Positions 46,163 through 55,591 of a stretch of DNA of 64,000 nucleotides are shown here, piece after piece. Both the position numbers and the translations under genes were made by a program. The stretch is from Aerococcus sanguinicola. GTDB taxonomy: Bacteria; Bacillota; Bacilli; Lactobacillales; Aerococcaceae. The stretch's first letter is position 1, and each line of letters starts with the position of its first letter. Below the pieces are notes generated by a model, which was not told the origin of the DNA, searched no databases, and was given only the letters and a program-made list of their open reading frames with translations. Location of the stretch: the NCBI RefSeq assembly GCF_008726925.1, contig NZ_VYWO01000001.1:248001-312000 (forward strand). The letters run 5' to 3'.

Positions 46163-47239
46163 TTAGTGCTCCTTTCTTGCATCAATCATCGCCATGAAAT
46201 CATCAAAAAGATGGAGGGCATCATGTGGCCCTGGGGCGGCATCTGGATGGTATTGGACGGTGAAGGCTGGGTAGTGGCGGTGCTTGAGCCCTTCCACTGT
46301 CCCGTCATTGATTTCCACATGGGTAATGATTAATTTTTCTGGATCGATGGAGTCCTTGGCTACGGCATAGCCGTGGTTTTGGGAGGTAAAATCAATGCGG
46401 CCGGTCGCAATTTCTCGAACAGGATGGTTGACACCGCGGTGGCCAAATTTCATCTTATAGGTATCCGCCCCATTGGCTAGAGCGAAGAGCTGGTGGCCCA
46501 GGCAGATCCCAAAGACAGGGACCTGGGCTTGAATTTCGCGGATCATGTCCAAGACAGCTGGCAGGTCCTTAGGGTCACCCGGCCCATTGGACAACATGAC
46601 CCCATCCGGATTAAGGGCGAGGATGCTTTGAGCATCGGTGTCATAAGGGACAACAGTCACTGAACAATGGCGCTCAGAGAGGGCCCGTAAGATAGAATGC
46701 TTGAGGCCAAAGTCAACCACCACGACCCGGCGTCCAGTGTTAGGATTGGGATAAGCTGTCTTCGTTGAAACACTGGCTACATGGTCGGTTCTTGGCGCTT
46801 GGGCTTTAAGCTGAGCCAAAGCCTGGTCGATATCCTCATCAGCTGCAATAATGGCCGCTTTCATGGCCCCTTGTTCGCGCAGCTTATGGGTCAAGGCCCG
46901 GGTATCGATGCCCGCAAGGCCGGGAATATCATAAGTTTTTAAAAAAACATCCAGGTTCATTTGACTCCGCCAATTGGAAGGACGGCGGGCCCATTCCTTA
47001 ACGATAACTGCTTGGCAGGATGGGGCCACGGACTCATTGTTGTCTGCCGTAATCCCATAATTGCCGATCATAGGATAGGTGAAGGTAATTAGCTGGCCGC
47101 AGTAGGAAGCATCTGTAATTGTCTCTTGGTAACCCGTCATACCAGTGGTGAAAACTAATTCCCCACTGACCTCCTTTAGGGCTCCAAAAGCCTGTCCCTT
47201 GTAATAAGTGCCGTCTTCAAGTAATAAAATTCTTTCCAT
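46163..47239 (-). CDS. carA: Carbamoyl-phosphate synthase small (glutaminase) subunit
   Basis: A 358-residue subunit with an N-terminal CarA domain and a class I glutamine amidotransferase domain. The catalytic cysteine lies in [16 protein letters not shown]. The His/acid end of the triad reads [12 protein letters not shown]: the usual HPE glutamate is Asp here, a conservative change worth noting. It releases ammonia from glutamine for CarB. ATG at 47239 has GGAGG; the seven-codon longer frame is ignored. It sits 2 nt after pyrC and 1 nt before carB, so the whole operon is tightly coupled. Confidence 0.96.
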   Translation of the reverse strand: MERILLLEDGTYYKGQAFGALKEVSGELVFTTGMTGYQETITDASYCGQLITFTYPMIGNYGITADNNESVAPSCQAVIVKEWARRPSNWRSQMNLDVFLKTYDIPGLAGIDTRALTHKLREQGAMKAAIIAADEDIDQALAQLKAQAPRTDHVASVSTKTAYPNPNTGRRVVVVDFGLKHSILRALSERHCSVTVVPYDTDAQSILALNPDGVMLSNGPGDPKDLPAVLDMIREIQAQVPVFGICLGHQLFALANGADTYKMKFGHRGVNHPVREIATGRIDFTSQNHGYAVAKDSIDPEKLIITHVEINDGTVEGLKHRHYPAFTVQYHPDAAPGPHDALHLFDDFMAMIDARKEH

Positions 47240-47241
47240 GC

Positions 47242-48522
47242 TTAGGCCTCCTTTTGCCATACCAATTGCCCATCAACAAAAGTTGCTAGGGTCTCGCCCT
47301 TGATCTTCCATCCAACGAAGGGCGTATTCTTCCCTTTGGATAGGAAGTCATCGGGATTAATCGTACTTTCCTGGTCGAGGGCAAAGATCGCTAGGTCGGC
47401 GGGAGCTCCCACTTCAAGACGGCCGGCTTCTAGCTCAAAGATCTCTGCCGGGCGCTTAGCCATCCAGTTCAAGACCTGTTCTAAAGTAAAGATCCCCGTC
47501 TCAACGAAATTCGTGTAAATCAGCTGGAAGGCGGTCTCAATCCCTACGATACCAAAGGCTGACTTGAGGAAGCCTTGGTTCTTCTCTTCGAGGGCATGGG
47601 GGGCATGGTCGGTTGCGATACAGTCAATCGTCCCGTCCAAAAGCCCTTCAACCAAGGCTTGACGGTCTGCTGCTGAACGCAGGGGCGGATTCATCTTATA
47701 CATGGCGTTATCTGCTGGAATATCCTCGTCAGCTAGGAGCAGGTGATGGGGGGAGACTTCACAGGTCACATGGATGCCCGCTGCCTTAGCTTCACGCACC
47801 ACACGAACACTTTCCTTAGTGGACACATGGCAGACATGATAGTGGACACCAGTAGCTTCAGCTAAAAGCACGTCCCGGGCGATTTGTGAAGATTCTGAAA
47901 TCGGCAGAATACCCGGCAAGCCGAGCGCTTTAGCCCGGTCGCCCGCATTCATCACACCCCCGAATAAGAGGGAATCATCTTCCACATGGGCAACCAGGGC
48001 CTTACCCACTTGGGCTGCTGCTAACATGGCTTGGTACATGGTGCCAGCACTCTGGACCCCTACCCCATCATTACTAAAGGCAAAAGCACCTGCTTGGCTC
48101 AAAGCTTCATAATCGACCAATTCTTGACTGCGCAATCCCTTGGTAATGGTCGCATATTGGTGGACCTTGATCTTGGCGTCCTGGTGAATCAAGTCATACA
48201 TCGCATCTAAAGCTTCCTTGGTCGATGGCACAGGGTCTACATTAGGCATGGCGCAAACCGTCGTAAAGCCACCACGGGCAGCAGCCAAGCTACCTGAGGC
48301 AATTGTTTCCTTGTGTTCTTGGCCAGGCTCTCGGAAATGGACATGGACATCAACCAGCCCAGGACTGATTAAGCCACCTTGCGCGTCAAAGACTTGGTCA
48401 TAGTCTTCTTCTGCAAAATTTTGGCCCAGGGCTTGGATCTGACCGTCCGCGATGACGAGTTCAATGGGGTAACAGTCATTAGCCTGCCCATTCATTAAGC
48501 CATTTTTGATTAGTGTTTTCAT
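47242..48522 (-). CDS. pyrC: Dihydroorotase
   Basis: A 426-residue zinc amidohydrolase, class I/type like B. subtilis PyrC, closing carbamoyl-aspartate to dihydroorotate. Metal ligands are seen in [15 protein letters not shown] (HxH), with further His residues in HQYATITKG and [11 protein letters not shown], and Asp in [12 protein letters not shown]. The true start is ATG 48522 with AGGGAGG; a 13-codon extension in the same frame lies inside pyrB. The 5' end overlaps the end of pyrB by 44 nt, more than usual. Confidence 0.96.
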   Translation of the reverse strand: MKTLIKNGLMNGQANDCYPIELVIADGQIQALGQNFAEEDYDQVFDAQGGLISPGLVDVHVHFREPGQEHKETIASGSLAAARGGFTTVCAMPNVDPVPSTKEALDAMYDLIHQDAKIKVHQYATITKGLRSQELVDYEALSQAGAFAFSNDGVGVQSAGTMYQAMLAAAQVGKALVAHVEDDSLLFGGVMNAGDRAKALGLPGILPISESSQIARDVLLAEATGVHYHVCHVSTKESVRVVREAKAAGIHVTCEVSPHHLLLADEDIPADNAMYKMNPPLRSAADRQALVEGLLDGTIDCIATDHAPHALEEKNQGFLKSAFGIVGIETAFQLIYTNFVETGIFTLEQVLNWMAKRPAEIFELEAGRLEVGAPADLAIFALDQESTINPDDFLSKGKNTPFVGWKIKGETLATFVDGQLVWQKEA

Positions 48523-49474
48523 GCTTAGCCTCCCTATTTTCTTCGTTTGCTTCTTTGGCATTGATCACGGCTTCTAAGATAGCCATCCGCATAAAGACGC
48601 CATTGGACATCTGCTGGATAATCCGCGATTGGTCGGATTCTACCAGGCTATCTGCAATCTCCACATCCCGGTTAACGGGGGCTGGGTGCATGATAATGGC
48701 ATGGTCTTGTAGGCGCTTGGCCCGGTCTAGTGTTAGGCCATAAGCTTGGTGGTAATCTTCTTTAGAGTAAGCTTCCTCTCCCTGGTGACGTTCTTTTTGA
48801 ACCCGGAGCATCATCATGACGTCCACCTTCTCTACAATCTCATCGAGGGGCTCATAGTGGCCATATTGGTCAAAGGATGGGTCATACCATTCAGGAGCTC
48901 CCGCAAAGAAGAGCTCAGCCCCCAGGCGTTTAAGCATCTGCATATTGGATTTAGCCACCCGGGAGTGGACCAAGTCGCCGACAATCGCTACCTTTAAGCC
49001 TTGGAAGTGGCCGAATTCTTCATAAATTGTCATGAGGTCGAGTAAACACTGACTCGGGTGCTGACCGCTACCGTCTCCGCCGTTGATGAGGGCACAATGG
49101 ATATGGGGACTTTCGACCAAGCGATCATAATAGTGGTCTTCCTGGTGGCGGATGACCGCAATATCTACCCCTAAGGCCGACATCGTAAGTACGGTGTCGT
49201 AGAGGGTCTCTCCCTTCTGCACCGAGGAAGTCGAAGCTTCAAAGTCTAAGCATTCCAAGCCAAGCTTCCGTTCAGCAATCTCAAAGCTGCGGTGGGTCCG
49301 CGTTGAATTCTCAAAAAAGAGATTGCTGACGAAGTATTGCTTCTGAACGGGAGAATGCTCGGGATGGTATTTATAAACTTGGGCCATTTTAATGAGTCCG
49401 AGCACTTCTTCGTTGCTTAAGCTTTCTACACTGAGAAGGTGTTGGAGGCAGATTTTTTGCGTGTTTAAAATCAT
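48479..49474 (-). CDS. pyrB: Aspartate carbamoyltransferase
   Basis: A 331-residue enzyme joining carbamoyl phosphate and aspartate. [19 protein letters not shown] is the carbamoyl-phosphate loop and [11 protein letters not shown] the aspartate site. A regulatory subunit (PyrI) is not encoded, as in other Firmicutes. The protein is about 25 residues longer than common catalytic chains because of a charged tail ([19 protein letters not shown]) that reads through the pyrC ribosome site, giving a 44-nt overlap. AAAGG lies before the ATG. It is the second gene of the pyr operon, after pyrR. Confidence 0.96.
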   Translation of the reverse strand: MILNTQKICLQHLLSVESLSNEEVLGLIKMAQVYKYHPEHSPVQKQYFVSNLFFENSTRTHRSFEIAERKLGLECLDFEASTSSVQKGETLYDTVLTMSALGVDIAVIRHQEDHYYDRLVESPHIHCALINGGDGSGQHPSQCLLDLMTIYEEFGHFQGLKVAIVGDLVHSRVAKSNMQMLKRLGAELFFAGAPEWYDPSFDQYGHYEPLDEIVEKVDVMMMLRVQKERHQGEEAYSKEDYHQAYGLTLDRAKRLQDHAIIMHPAPVNRDVEIADSLVESDQSRIIQQMSNGVFMRMAILEAVINAKEANEENREAKHENTNQKWLNEWAG

Positions 49475-49516
49475 GACAATCCTTTCTAGCTCTTCTAGGA
49501 GCGCTTCATCCGATGC

Positions 49517-50077
<561 letters not shown>

Positions 50078-50088
50078 TCACTAGATAC

Positions 50089-50227
50089 AAAAAAACTCCT
50101 GCCCGCAGAGGACAGGAGTTGATGGTTAGTCAAAGAAACTCGCACAAAAAAAGCAAGTCTTTTAGATTTCAGGCTGAGGACGCACCCCACCCCGAGACAT
50201 CTAGCTCCTTCTTAGCCTCACGGGACT
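50089..50227 (-). promoter_or_regulatory. PyrR-dependent transcription attenuator of the pyr operon
   Basis: The minus-strand leader contains AGTCCCGTGAGGCT (50214-50227), an exact fit to the PyrR binding-loop consensus ARUCCNGNGAGGYU. Downstream is a terminator with arms AACTCCTG and CAGGAGTT (50094-50101, 50113-50120) and a T run before pyrR. Confidence 0.92.
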
Positions 50228-50266
50228 AAATTTAAAGGAAAATATTTTCTTGATTCATTGCTCATT

Positions 50267-50295
50267 ACTATACGCCAAGCCAAGCAAAAAAGCAA
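50267..50295 (-). promoter_or_regulatory. Promoter of the pyr operon
   Basis: TTGCTT (50290-50295), a 17-bp spacer and TATAGT (50267-50272) on the minus strand. The -35 overlaps the T run of the preceding gene's terminator. Confidence 0.65.
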
Positions 50296-50316
50296 GGGGA
50301 AATTGCCCTTGCTTAG
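50290..50316 (-). terminator. Terminator of the DUF308 gene
   Basis: Minus-strand AGCAAGGG and CCCTTGCT enclose a short loop, followed by TTTTTT. Confidence 0.85.
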
Positions 50317-50328
50317 ATTAGAATATGC

Positions 50329-50862
50329 TTAAAAAGCATAAATAATGTGTTGGATGCCTGATAATAAGAAGTAAAAAGCGACTAAGAAAGTCAGGCTGAC
50401 CAAGGCACTCAGCGGATTAAAAATGAGGAAAATAGCCACGATCAAAGCAATGATATTGAGGATTAGAGTCAGCCAGAACAAGGGCGTACTTACTTGCTTG
50501 ATAGCTGGCAGGCTCATAAAGCCAAAGATGGCCGAGAGGAATACCCAGAAAGCGAAAATAAAGGGCAAGATGGAAGCAGATAAGCCTGGTTTAAAGATTA
50601 AGTAGAGGCCAAGCAAGATATTAATTATCCCAAAGATTAAAAGATAGGTTGGCTTAACTCCGAATGATTCCTTAACCTGGTGGCGGAAGACCAATTGATG
50701 GATCCCCCGGGCCAAAATACCAATCGCAAAAACAAAGGCCAAGGCCATTAGACTCGCTAAGGGATCCCTAAAGGCGAAGAGGGCGAGGAGGATGAAGAGA
50801 ATCCCCAAGATAAAGTTCCCCCAACCGAACGACTGATTATTGTTTTCTGACAAATGAAACAC
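50329..50862 (-). CDS. DUF308 / HdeD family membrane protein
   Basis: A 177-residue protein that is almost entirely hydrophobic, with six predicted transmembrane helices arranged as repeated pairs (GILFILLALFAFRDPLASL, GIINILLGLYLIFKPGLS, IIALIVAIFLIFNPLSAL). The recurring F-x-P-x-x-S turns are the DUF308/HdeD repeat. HdeD is linked to acid resistance in E. coli, but no role is known for this Gram-positive group. It has its own terminator and appears monocistronic between the NCS2 permease gene and the pyr operon. Confidence 0.85.
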   Translation of the reverse strand: MFHLSENNNQSFGWGNFILGILFILLALFAFRDPLASLMALAFVFAIGILARGIHQLVFRHQVKESFGVKPTYLLIFGIINILLGLYLIFKPGLSASILPFIFAFWVFLSAIFGFMSLPAIKQVSTPLFWLTLILNIIALIVAIFLIFNPLSALVSLTFLVAFYFLLSGIQHIIYAF

Positions 50863-50960
50863 CCTTTCTTTATTGTGAAATAATTATTACATTAAGATAT
50901 TCTCATTCTATCAGAAATAAGTCCAACTTACTGACAATATGCCTTGACTTGATCCTATCT

Positions 50961-50996
50961 TAAGGAAAAATAAAAGAGACCCCTTAGAGTCTCTTA
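50961..50996 (-). terminator. Terminator of the NCS2 permease gene
   Basis: Minus-strand AAGAGAC and GTCTCTT flank an 8-nt loop and are followed by a T-rich run. Confidence 0.85.
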
Positions 50997-51002
50997 ACTT
51001 AG

Positions 51003-52325
51003 TTAGCTTAAGGTCTTCCGTTCTTTGAGTAGGACGTTGAGGACAAGAGCTACGATGGTGCCGGCTGAGATCCCCGAAGAGAAGAGGCCCGCCAAGAAGC
51101 TGGGGAGGCCTTGGGTAATCTCTGGTCTAAAGGAAACCCCTAGGCCGATGCCGATAGCTGAGGCCGTGATGATTAAGTGGCGGGTGTCAAAAGTAATCCG
51201 GCTGAGCGACTGGATGCCTGAAGCTGCCACTGTCCCGAACATCAGGACACCCGCTCCTCCCAAGACAGGAAGTGGCATCACGGAAATAACCGTCGCCAAT
51301 TTAGGGCTCATGGAGAGAATAATCATAATCAGCCCAGCAACAATGGCCACCTTCCTTGAAGCGTTCCGAGTCAAAGGAATCAAACCCGTATTCTGACTGA
51401 AGGTTGCCGCTGGTCCTGAAGCGAAAAGCGGTGCGATAAAGGAACCAAAACCATCAGCTCTTACCCCAGCTGCTACCTGCTCATCGCTCAGGTCGCGTTG
51501 GGTCACTTCCCCTAGGGTCTGCATAACCCCCACTGTTTCAATCACGGTCACCAAGTAGCCCGAAAGAAAAGGAAGGGCAAAGCGCCAATCAAAATCAATC
51601 CCAATCCGGTTAAAAGACGGCATACTAAACCAAGGCGCGTCCAGGATTTGACCCGTATCCACCCGGCCTAGGACCAAACACAAGAGATAGCCTATCCCCA
51701 TCCCAATGAGGATGGCGTAGGAGGACCAATTGCCCCGACCGTAGTGATTGAAGAGGACCACAATAAAGAAGACAAGGACAGCAATCGCTAAGTTGCTAGG
51801 GTCCCCATAATCCGCTGCGCCAACCCCTCCTGCTGCCCAGTCCATAGCGGTAGACATCAAGGTCGCTCCCATGAGCGTAATCACCGACCCGGTGACCACC
51901 GGCGGGAAAAAACGCATCAAGGGTTTAACAAAATAAGACATGGCAATTTCAAGCAAAGCTGCCAACATGGTTCCCCCAAAGTAAGCCGGCAAGCCTCCTA
52001 AGGCGATGACGCTTTGGGCAGGGCCAATAAAGGCAAAGTCCGTACCCATAATCGTCGGTAAGCCCACTCCCACCCGGAAAAAACGGGGACCAAACCCCCT
52101 GGACTGGATAATGGAAACGAGACCAGATACAAATAAGGCCGCACTGATTAAATAAGCGGTTTGTTCCACACTAGAGGAAGCCATGCCCGCGATAATCAGG
52201 GGAACAGCAACCAAGCCCCCAAAGGCTGTGATGACATTTTGAAAGCCCAGAATAACCGATTCAACAAGAGCCGGCGAGTCTTCGACCTGGTAGCGCAATT
52301 TAATGGCGTGTTCGTTTTCTTGCAT
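51003..52325 (-). CDS. NCS2 family nucleobase permease (probable purine/xanthine type)
   Basis: A 440-residue membrane carrier with about 14 hydrophobic segments. The NCS2 motifs are VIETVGVMQTLGEV in TM8, ASGPAATFSQNTGLIPLTRNASR near TM10, and VLGGAGVLMFGTVAASGI in TM12. Proximity to the pyr operon invites the name UraA, but the promoter carries two inverted PurR boxes and no PyrR site, so a purine substrate such as xanthine is more likely. The start at 52325 follows AGGAGG; a six-codon extension is ignored. It is monocistronic with its own terminator. Confidence 0.88.
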   Translation of the reverse strand: MQENEHAIKLRYQVEDSPALVESVILGFQNVITAFGGLVAVPLIIAGMASSSVEQTAYLISAALFVSGLVSIIQSRGFGPRFFRVGVGLPTIMGTDFAFIGPAQSVIALGGLPAYFGGTMLAALLEIAMSYFVKPLMRFFPPVVTGSVITLMGATLMSTAMDWAAGGVGAADYGDPSNLAIAVLVFFIVVLFNHYGRGNWSSYAILIGMGIGYLLCLVLGRVDTGQILDAPWFSMPSFNRIGIDFDWRFALPFLSGYLVTVIETVGVMQTLGEVTQRDLSDEQVAAGVRADGFGSFIAPLFASGPAATFSQNTGLIPLTRNASRKVAIVAGLIMIILSMSPKLATVISVMPLPVLGGAGVLMFGTVAASGIQSLSRITFDTRHLIITASAIGIGLGVSFRPEITQGLPSFLAGLFSSGISAGTIVALVLNVLLKERKTLS

Positions 52326-52378
52326 AATTCCTCCTTGCCCCAAGGGACATCATTCGTTAATCCATTTGTTTATCCCCT

Positions 52379-52407
52379 ACTTTAACATATTTCCCCCGAC
52401 TTGTTAA
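52379..52407 (-). promoter_or_regulatory. Promoter of the NCS2 permease gene
   Basis: On the minus strand, TTAACA (52402-52407), a 17-bp spacer and TAAAGT (52379-52384). Confidence 0.5.
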
Positions 52408-52453
52408 CAAATAACGAACATTTTCTATATTTTTTATCCATTTGTTCGCCTGA
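52408..52453. promoter_or_regulatory. Pair of inverted PurR boxes upstream of the NCS2 gene
   Basis: CGAAC at 52415-52419 (in ATAACGAACATTTT) and GTTCG at 52444-52448 (in CATTTGTTCGCC) form two PurBox-like motifs in inverted order. The core-to-core gap equals 16 bp between 14-bp boxes, as in B. subtilis PurR operators. Confidence 0.7.
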
Positions 52454-52470
52454 ACCCTAATTTTATCACA

Positions 52471-52648
52471 TAAAAAAAGAAGCTGGGACAAAAATCCCGG
52501 CTTCTATATAGAATACGAATTATTCTTTAAAAACGTGCTCCAAAAGTCAGCCCTGACATCCACTTCACGAATTATGGAAGAGCCTTTGACAAGGTTCTTC
52601 CATAATTCCCTCCAGTGATTCTGGGCTAACCGACTTTTGTCACACTCT
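52471..52648 (-). repeat. Dispersed intergenic repeat, copy B (with 3' terminator hairpin)
   Basis: This element of about 178 bp on the minus strand matches copy A (20455-20642) at both ends. The central part holds a different perfect inverted repeat, GAATTATGGAAGA/TCTTCCATAATTC. The outer arms AAAAGTC...AGCCC and GGGCT GACTTTT pair, with a GGTT bulge. The 3' hairpin reads GAAGC/GCTTC instead of GAGGC/GCCTC, a compensatory change. It lies directly after metQ and probably terminates it. Confidence 0.8.
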
Positions 52649-52685
52649 CCTCTCTTCCTCACAGGAGGACGATAAAATTTTACTT

Positions 52686-53510
52686 CTAATCCGCAGTCCA
52701 AGCCCATTGGACCCGGTCATTTGTTTGATTAATTTCTTCCACACGTTCTTTGAGTTGGTCGGATTGGTAGATCTTCACCAAATCCTTAACCCAGTCCGCC
52801 TCTTGGTCTGTTGACCGCACCACAGCCTGTAACTTCAACTCTGGACGCAGGTCCTCGTTGAGCAGGGCCTGGTCAGCGGACATACCGGAGTCGTAGAAGG
52901 TCGAGCCCGGGATAATCGCATAGGCCACATCCTTTAAGGCTTGGGGAAGGACGGGGGCCTGGACTAAGGAGAGTTCAATCCCAGCTCGGTTCTCAATAAT
53001 GTCATCCTCCCCTACTTCAGACTTATCGGTCTCAGGGTTAAGGCGGATCCAACCCGCTTTCTCGAGCAGGAGCAGGGACCGGGTGACATCAACCGGGTCA
53101 TCGGAAATCGCGACCTGGTCACCTGGTTCCACATCCTCTAAGCTCTTCTTCTGTCCAGCAAAGAGCGCAGTTGGCACGGTAGGCACTGGTGTTACTGCCA
53201 CCAAATCAGCCCCAGCTTCCCGGTTAAACTGGTTCATGTAGAGGGTATGTTGGTCGACATTGAGGTCCATCGACCCTTCTTGGATGGCAATATTCGCCCG
53301 CTGTAAGTCATCGAAGTCCCGATTTTCAACCTGGTAACCTTCTTTTTCTAGGGCAGGCTTCACTTCCTCTAAGAAGAGTTCGCTATAAGGTCCCGGTGAA
53401 GTTGCCACACGAATGGTTGTTTCAGGCTCAACCGTCCGCCCACAAGCCAAGAGACCACTTATTAAGATCAGACCCAGGCTTAGGCTAAGCCATTTTTTTA
53501 CTTTAGACAT
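52686..53510 (-). CDS. metQ: MetQ/NlpA-family lipoprotein, orphan methionine-type binding protein
   Basis: A 274-residue exported lipoprotein. The signal peptide ends in a lipobox (ISGLLACG, Cys at residue 23), and the mature part has the NlpA features IAIQEGSMDLNVDQHTLYMNQFN and IPGSTFYDSGMSADQALLNEDL. Such proteins deliver methionine to the MetNI ABC transporter, but no metN or metI is present in the window. The gene lies 68 nt after pheA on the same strand, so it may be partly co-transcribed with the aro operon. There is no room for an S-box upstream. Repeat copy B follows it. Confidence 0.87.
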   Translation of the reverse strand: MSKVKKWLSLSLGLILISGLLACGRTVEPETTIRVATSPGPYSELFLEEVKPALEKEGYQVENRDFDDLQRANIAIQEGSMDLNVDQHTLYMNQFNREAGADLVAVTPVPTVPTALFAGQKKSLEDVEPGDQVAISDDPVDVTRSLLLLEKAGWIRLNPETDKSEVGEDDIIENRAGIELSLVQAPVLPQALKDVAYAIIPGSTFYDSGMSADQALLNEDLRPELKLQAVVRSTDQEADWVKDLVKIYQSDQLKERVEEINQTNDRVQWAWTAD

Positions 53511-53578
53511 TGCTTGTCCTCCTTTTTTATTTACTTACTTAGAGTAACCTATTATGGACCAGTAAGCAAGCAATAGGC

Positions 53579-54478
53579 CTAGGTCAGATAAGAAATTTCA
53601 GCCTCCTGGGCCTCCATACAAGCGATAATTTGTAGGTATTGGCTGGCATGGTCAAGCATTTGCCAGAAAAGCTGGGCTTGGCCTGCTAAGCCGTGAATAT
53701 CCACCTCGATAAAGAAACCATAGCTAAAGGGTTGGTCCTTAATGGGGCGGGCATCCAGCCCTTCCAAGTTACAATTGAATAAGTTAAAGATTGTCAGCAA
53801 TTGATGGAGGGCACCTGGCTTATGGGCCGTTTCGACATAGAGCATCAAGCGGTTAGCCTGGGGATGGTCGGCCAAGAGCTGGACGAGGAGCTGGTCCCGA
53901 TCCAAGGCCAAGAGCTCATTGCGATAGCGTCGCATCATAAAGAAGCGTGTCATGTTGGTCGATTCATTCTGAACCTGGCGGGCCAGAGCTTTTAACTTGT
54001 AGATCGCCCCACAGCGTTCACTGGACAGGGCCGCTAGACGCTTATCTCCCTCTTGGGCTATGAACTGGGCAGCCTGGGCCGTATCCTTATAAGAAATGGG
54101 CTGGATCCAAGGGTGGTCTTGGAAGAACTGGGTGCACTGGGAGAGGGCTTCGGGATGAGAATAGACCTGCTTGATCTGGCTGAGTTGAGCCCCTTCTAGT
54201 CCCCATAAGACATGCCGTATGGGCTGGTAGTATTCCGCTTCCGCATAGACCTGCTGGTAGCGAAAAAGGTCCAAAGTGCGGGTAATCAGACCGGTGGTAG
54301 AATTTTCAATGGGCATCACGGCGCGGTCGATCTTAGCAGCTAAGAGGTCATCCACCATCCGAGCAAAGCCGTCATAGGGCACCCCCTCATACAAAGCTTC
54401 CTGACTATCCATCTTCTGCCAATGGGCCAGTGCGGCTTCGCTGTAGGAACCCACAATCCCTTGGTAAGCAACTTGCAT
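53579..54478 (-). CDS. pheA: Prephenate dehydratase
   Basis: A 299-residue monofunctional enzyme converting prephenate to phenylpyruvate. The catalytic TRF is in STNMTRFFMM, and the PDT domain starts YQGIVGSYSEAALAHW. A C-terminal ACT domain (about 210-290) provides phenylalanine feedback control. Its motifs are GALHQLL and GLDARPIK rather than the common GALV and ESRP, so ligand binding could differ. There is no chorismate mutase domain. It ends the set aroF-aroB-aroA-aroC-pheA, 24 nt after aroC. AGAGGGATGAG stands before the ATG. Confidence 0.95.
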   Translation of the reverse strand: MQVAYQGIVGSYSEAALAHWQKMDSQEALYEGVPYDGFARMVDDLLAAKIDRAVMPIENSTTGLITRTLDLFRYQQVYAEAEYYQPIRHVLWGLEGAQLSQIKQVYSHPEALSQCTQFFQDHPWIQPISYKDTAQAAQFIAQEGDKRLAALSSERCGAIYKLKALARQVQNESTNMTRFFMMRRYRNELLALDRDQLLVQLLADHPQANRLMLYVETAHKPGALHQLLTIFNLFNCNLEGLDARPIKDQPFSYGFFIEVDIHGLAGQAQLFWQMLDHASQYLQIIACMEAQEAEISYLT

Positions 54479-54502
54479 CCCTCATCCCTCTTTCTCTTTG
54501 TT

Positions 54503-55591
54503 TTATGACCGGGTGAGGATTAAGTCCATCAACCCGATGGCCGTCACGGCTTCAATCACAGGTAATACCCGGGGCACGATACACGGGTCATGACGTCCTG
54601 TAACTTCTAGTTCGACATTCTCTTGGCTTTCAATATTAATGGTTGCCTGGGCCTTGGCAATCGAAGCCGGCGCCTTAATTGCTGTCCGGAAGTTAATTGG
54701 CGTGCCTAAGCTAATCCCACCAACAATCCCCCCATTATTCAGGCTGGAAGTTTGGACCTGGCCCTGGTCATCATAGTAAAAATTATCATTAGCTTCTGAA
54801 GCAAGCATGGAAGCAATCTCGAAACCTGCCCCAAATTCAATGCCCTTGGTCGCCGGCACAGAGAAGATCAGCTGGGCCAAGGTCGATTCAATGGAATCGA
54901 AAAAGGGATTGCCATAACCCGCTTCAAGACCTAGAATATAAGTTTCTACAATACCGCCCACTGCATCGTGCTGGCCCTTAGCTTGGCGGATACAGCGTGC
55001 CATCTCTTCATCCAAGCCCTCAGTCAACACCGGTAAGGTCTCTTGGCGAAAGGCCAACAAGTCCTCCCGACTAAGATGTTGGAAGTCAACTTTAGCTTCA
55101 TCTTTGACTTGGCCGATGGAACAGACCCGCGACCCAATCGTAATCCCAAACTGGTCTAGCCACTGTTGGCAAACAGCTCCTGCAAAGACGAGAGGTGCCG
55201 TAATCCGTCCCGAGAAGTGGCCACTCCCCCGGTAGTCGTTATAACCATCGTAACGCTTGAGCGCAGGATAGTCTGTCTGACCCGGCCGCATGAGCTTACG
55301 CATCTGACTATAATCCTTGGACCGCGTATTGGTATTGTAGATGAGAGCCGTCAAGGGCGCTCCCGTGGTATGACCGTTAAAATAGCCAGAAACAATATCC
55401 GGTAAGTCTTTCTCACGCCGAGGGGTCGTCAATTCATTCTGACCAGGACGGCGGCGGGCCATCTCGACCAGGATCTTGTCTTCATCGAGGGCTAGGCCAG
55501 CTGGTAAGCCAGATATAGTGATGCCGATAGCTGGACCATGAGATTCTCCAAAGATAGCTACTTGTAATTGTTTACCCCATATTCCACTCAC
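54503..55591 (-). CDS. aroC: Chorismate synthase
   Basis: A 362-residue FMN-dependent enzyme making chorismate from EPSP. The signatures are GESHGPAIGITISGLPAG, RRRPGQNELTTPR, GRITAPLVFAGAVC and RHDPCIVPRVLPV. I choose GTG at 55591 (AGGAGG at suitable distance); the in-frame GTG at 55600 overlaps the ribosome site. The start lies 20 nt inside the end of aroA, so translation is coupled. It is the final shared step before the phenylalanine, tyrosine, tryptophan and folate branches. Confidence 0.97.
   Translation of the reverse strand: MSGIWGKQLQVAIFGESHGPAIGITISGLPAGLALDEDKILVEMARRRPGQNELTTPRREKDLPDIVSGYFNGHTTGAPLTALIYNTNTRSKDYSQMRKLMRPGQTDYPALKRYDGYNDYRGSGHFSGRITAPLVFAGAVCQQWLDQFGITIGSRVCSIGQVKDEAKVDFQHLSREDLLAFRQETLPVLTEGLDEEMARCIRQAKGQHDAVGGIVETYILGLEAGYGNPFFDSIESTLAQLIFSVPATKGIEFGAGFEIASMLASEANDNFYYDDQGQVQTSSLNNGGIVGGISLGTPINFRTAIKAPASIAKAQATINIESQENVELEVTGRHDPCIVPRVLPVIEAVTAIGLMDLILTRS

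Noticed and set aside
51003-52325. Calling the NCS2 gene uraA because it is beside the pyr operon
   Set aside because: It has its own promoter and PurR-type boxes, with no PyrR-binding sequence upstream.
52504-52707. 67-codon minus-strand frame overlapping the end of metQ and repeat copy B
   Set aside because: It spans the repeat and terminator, begins inside metQ out of frame, and has no homology or ribosome site.
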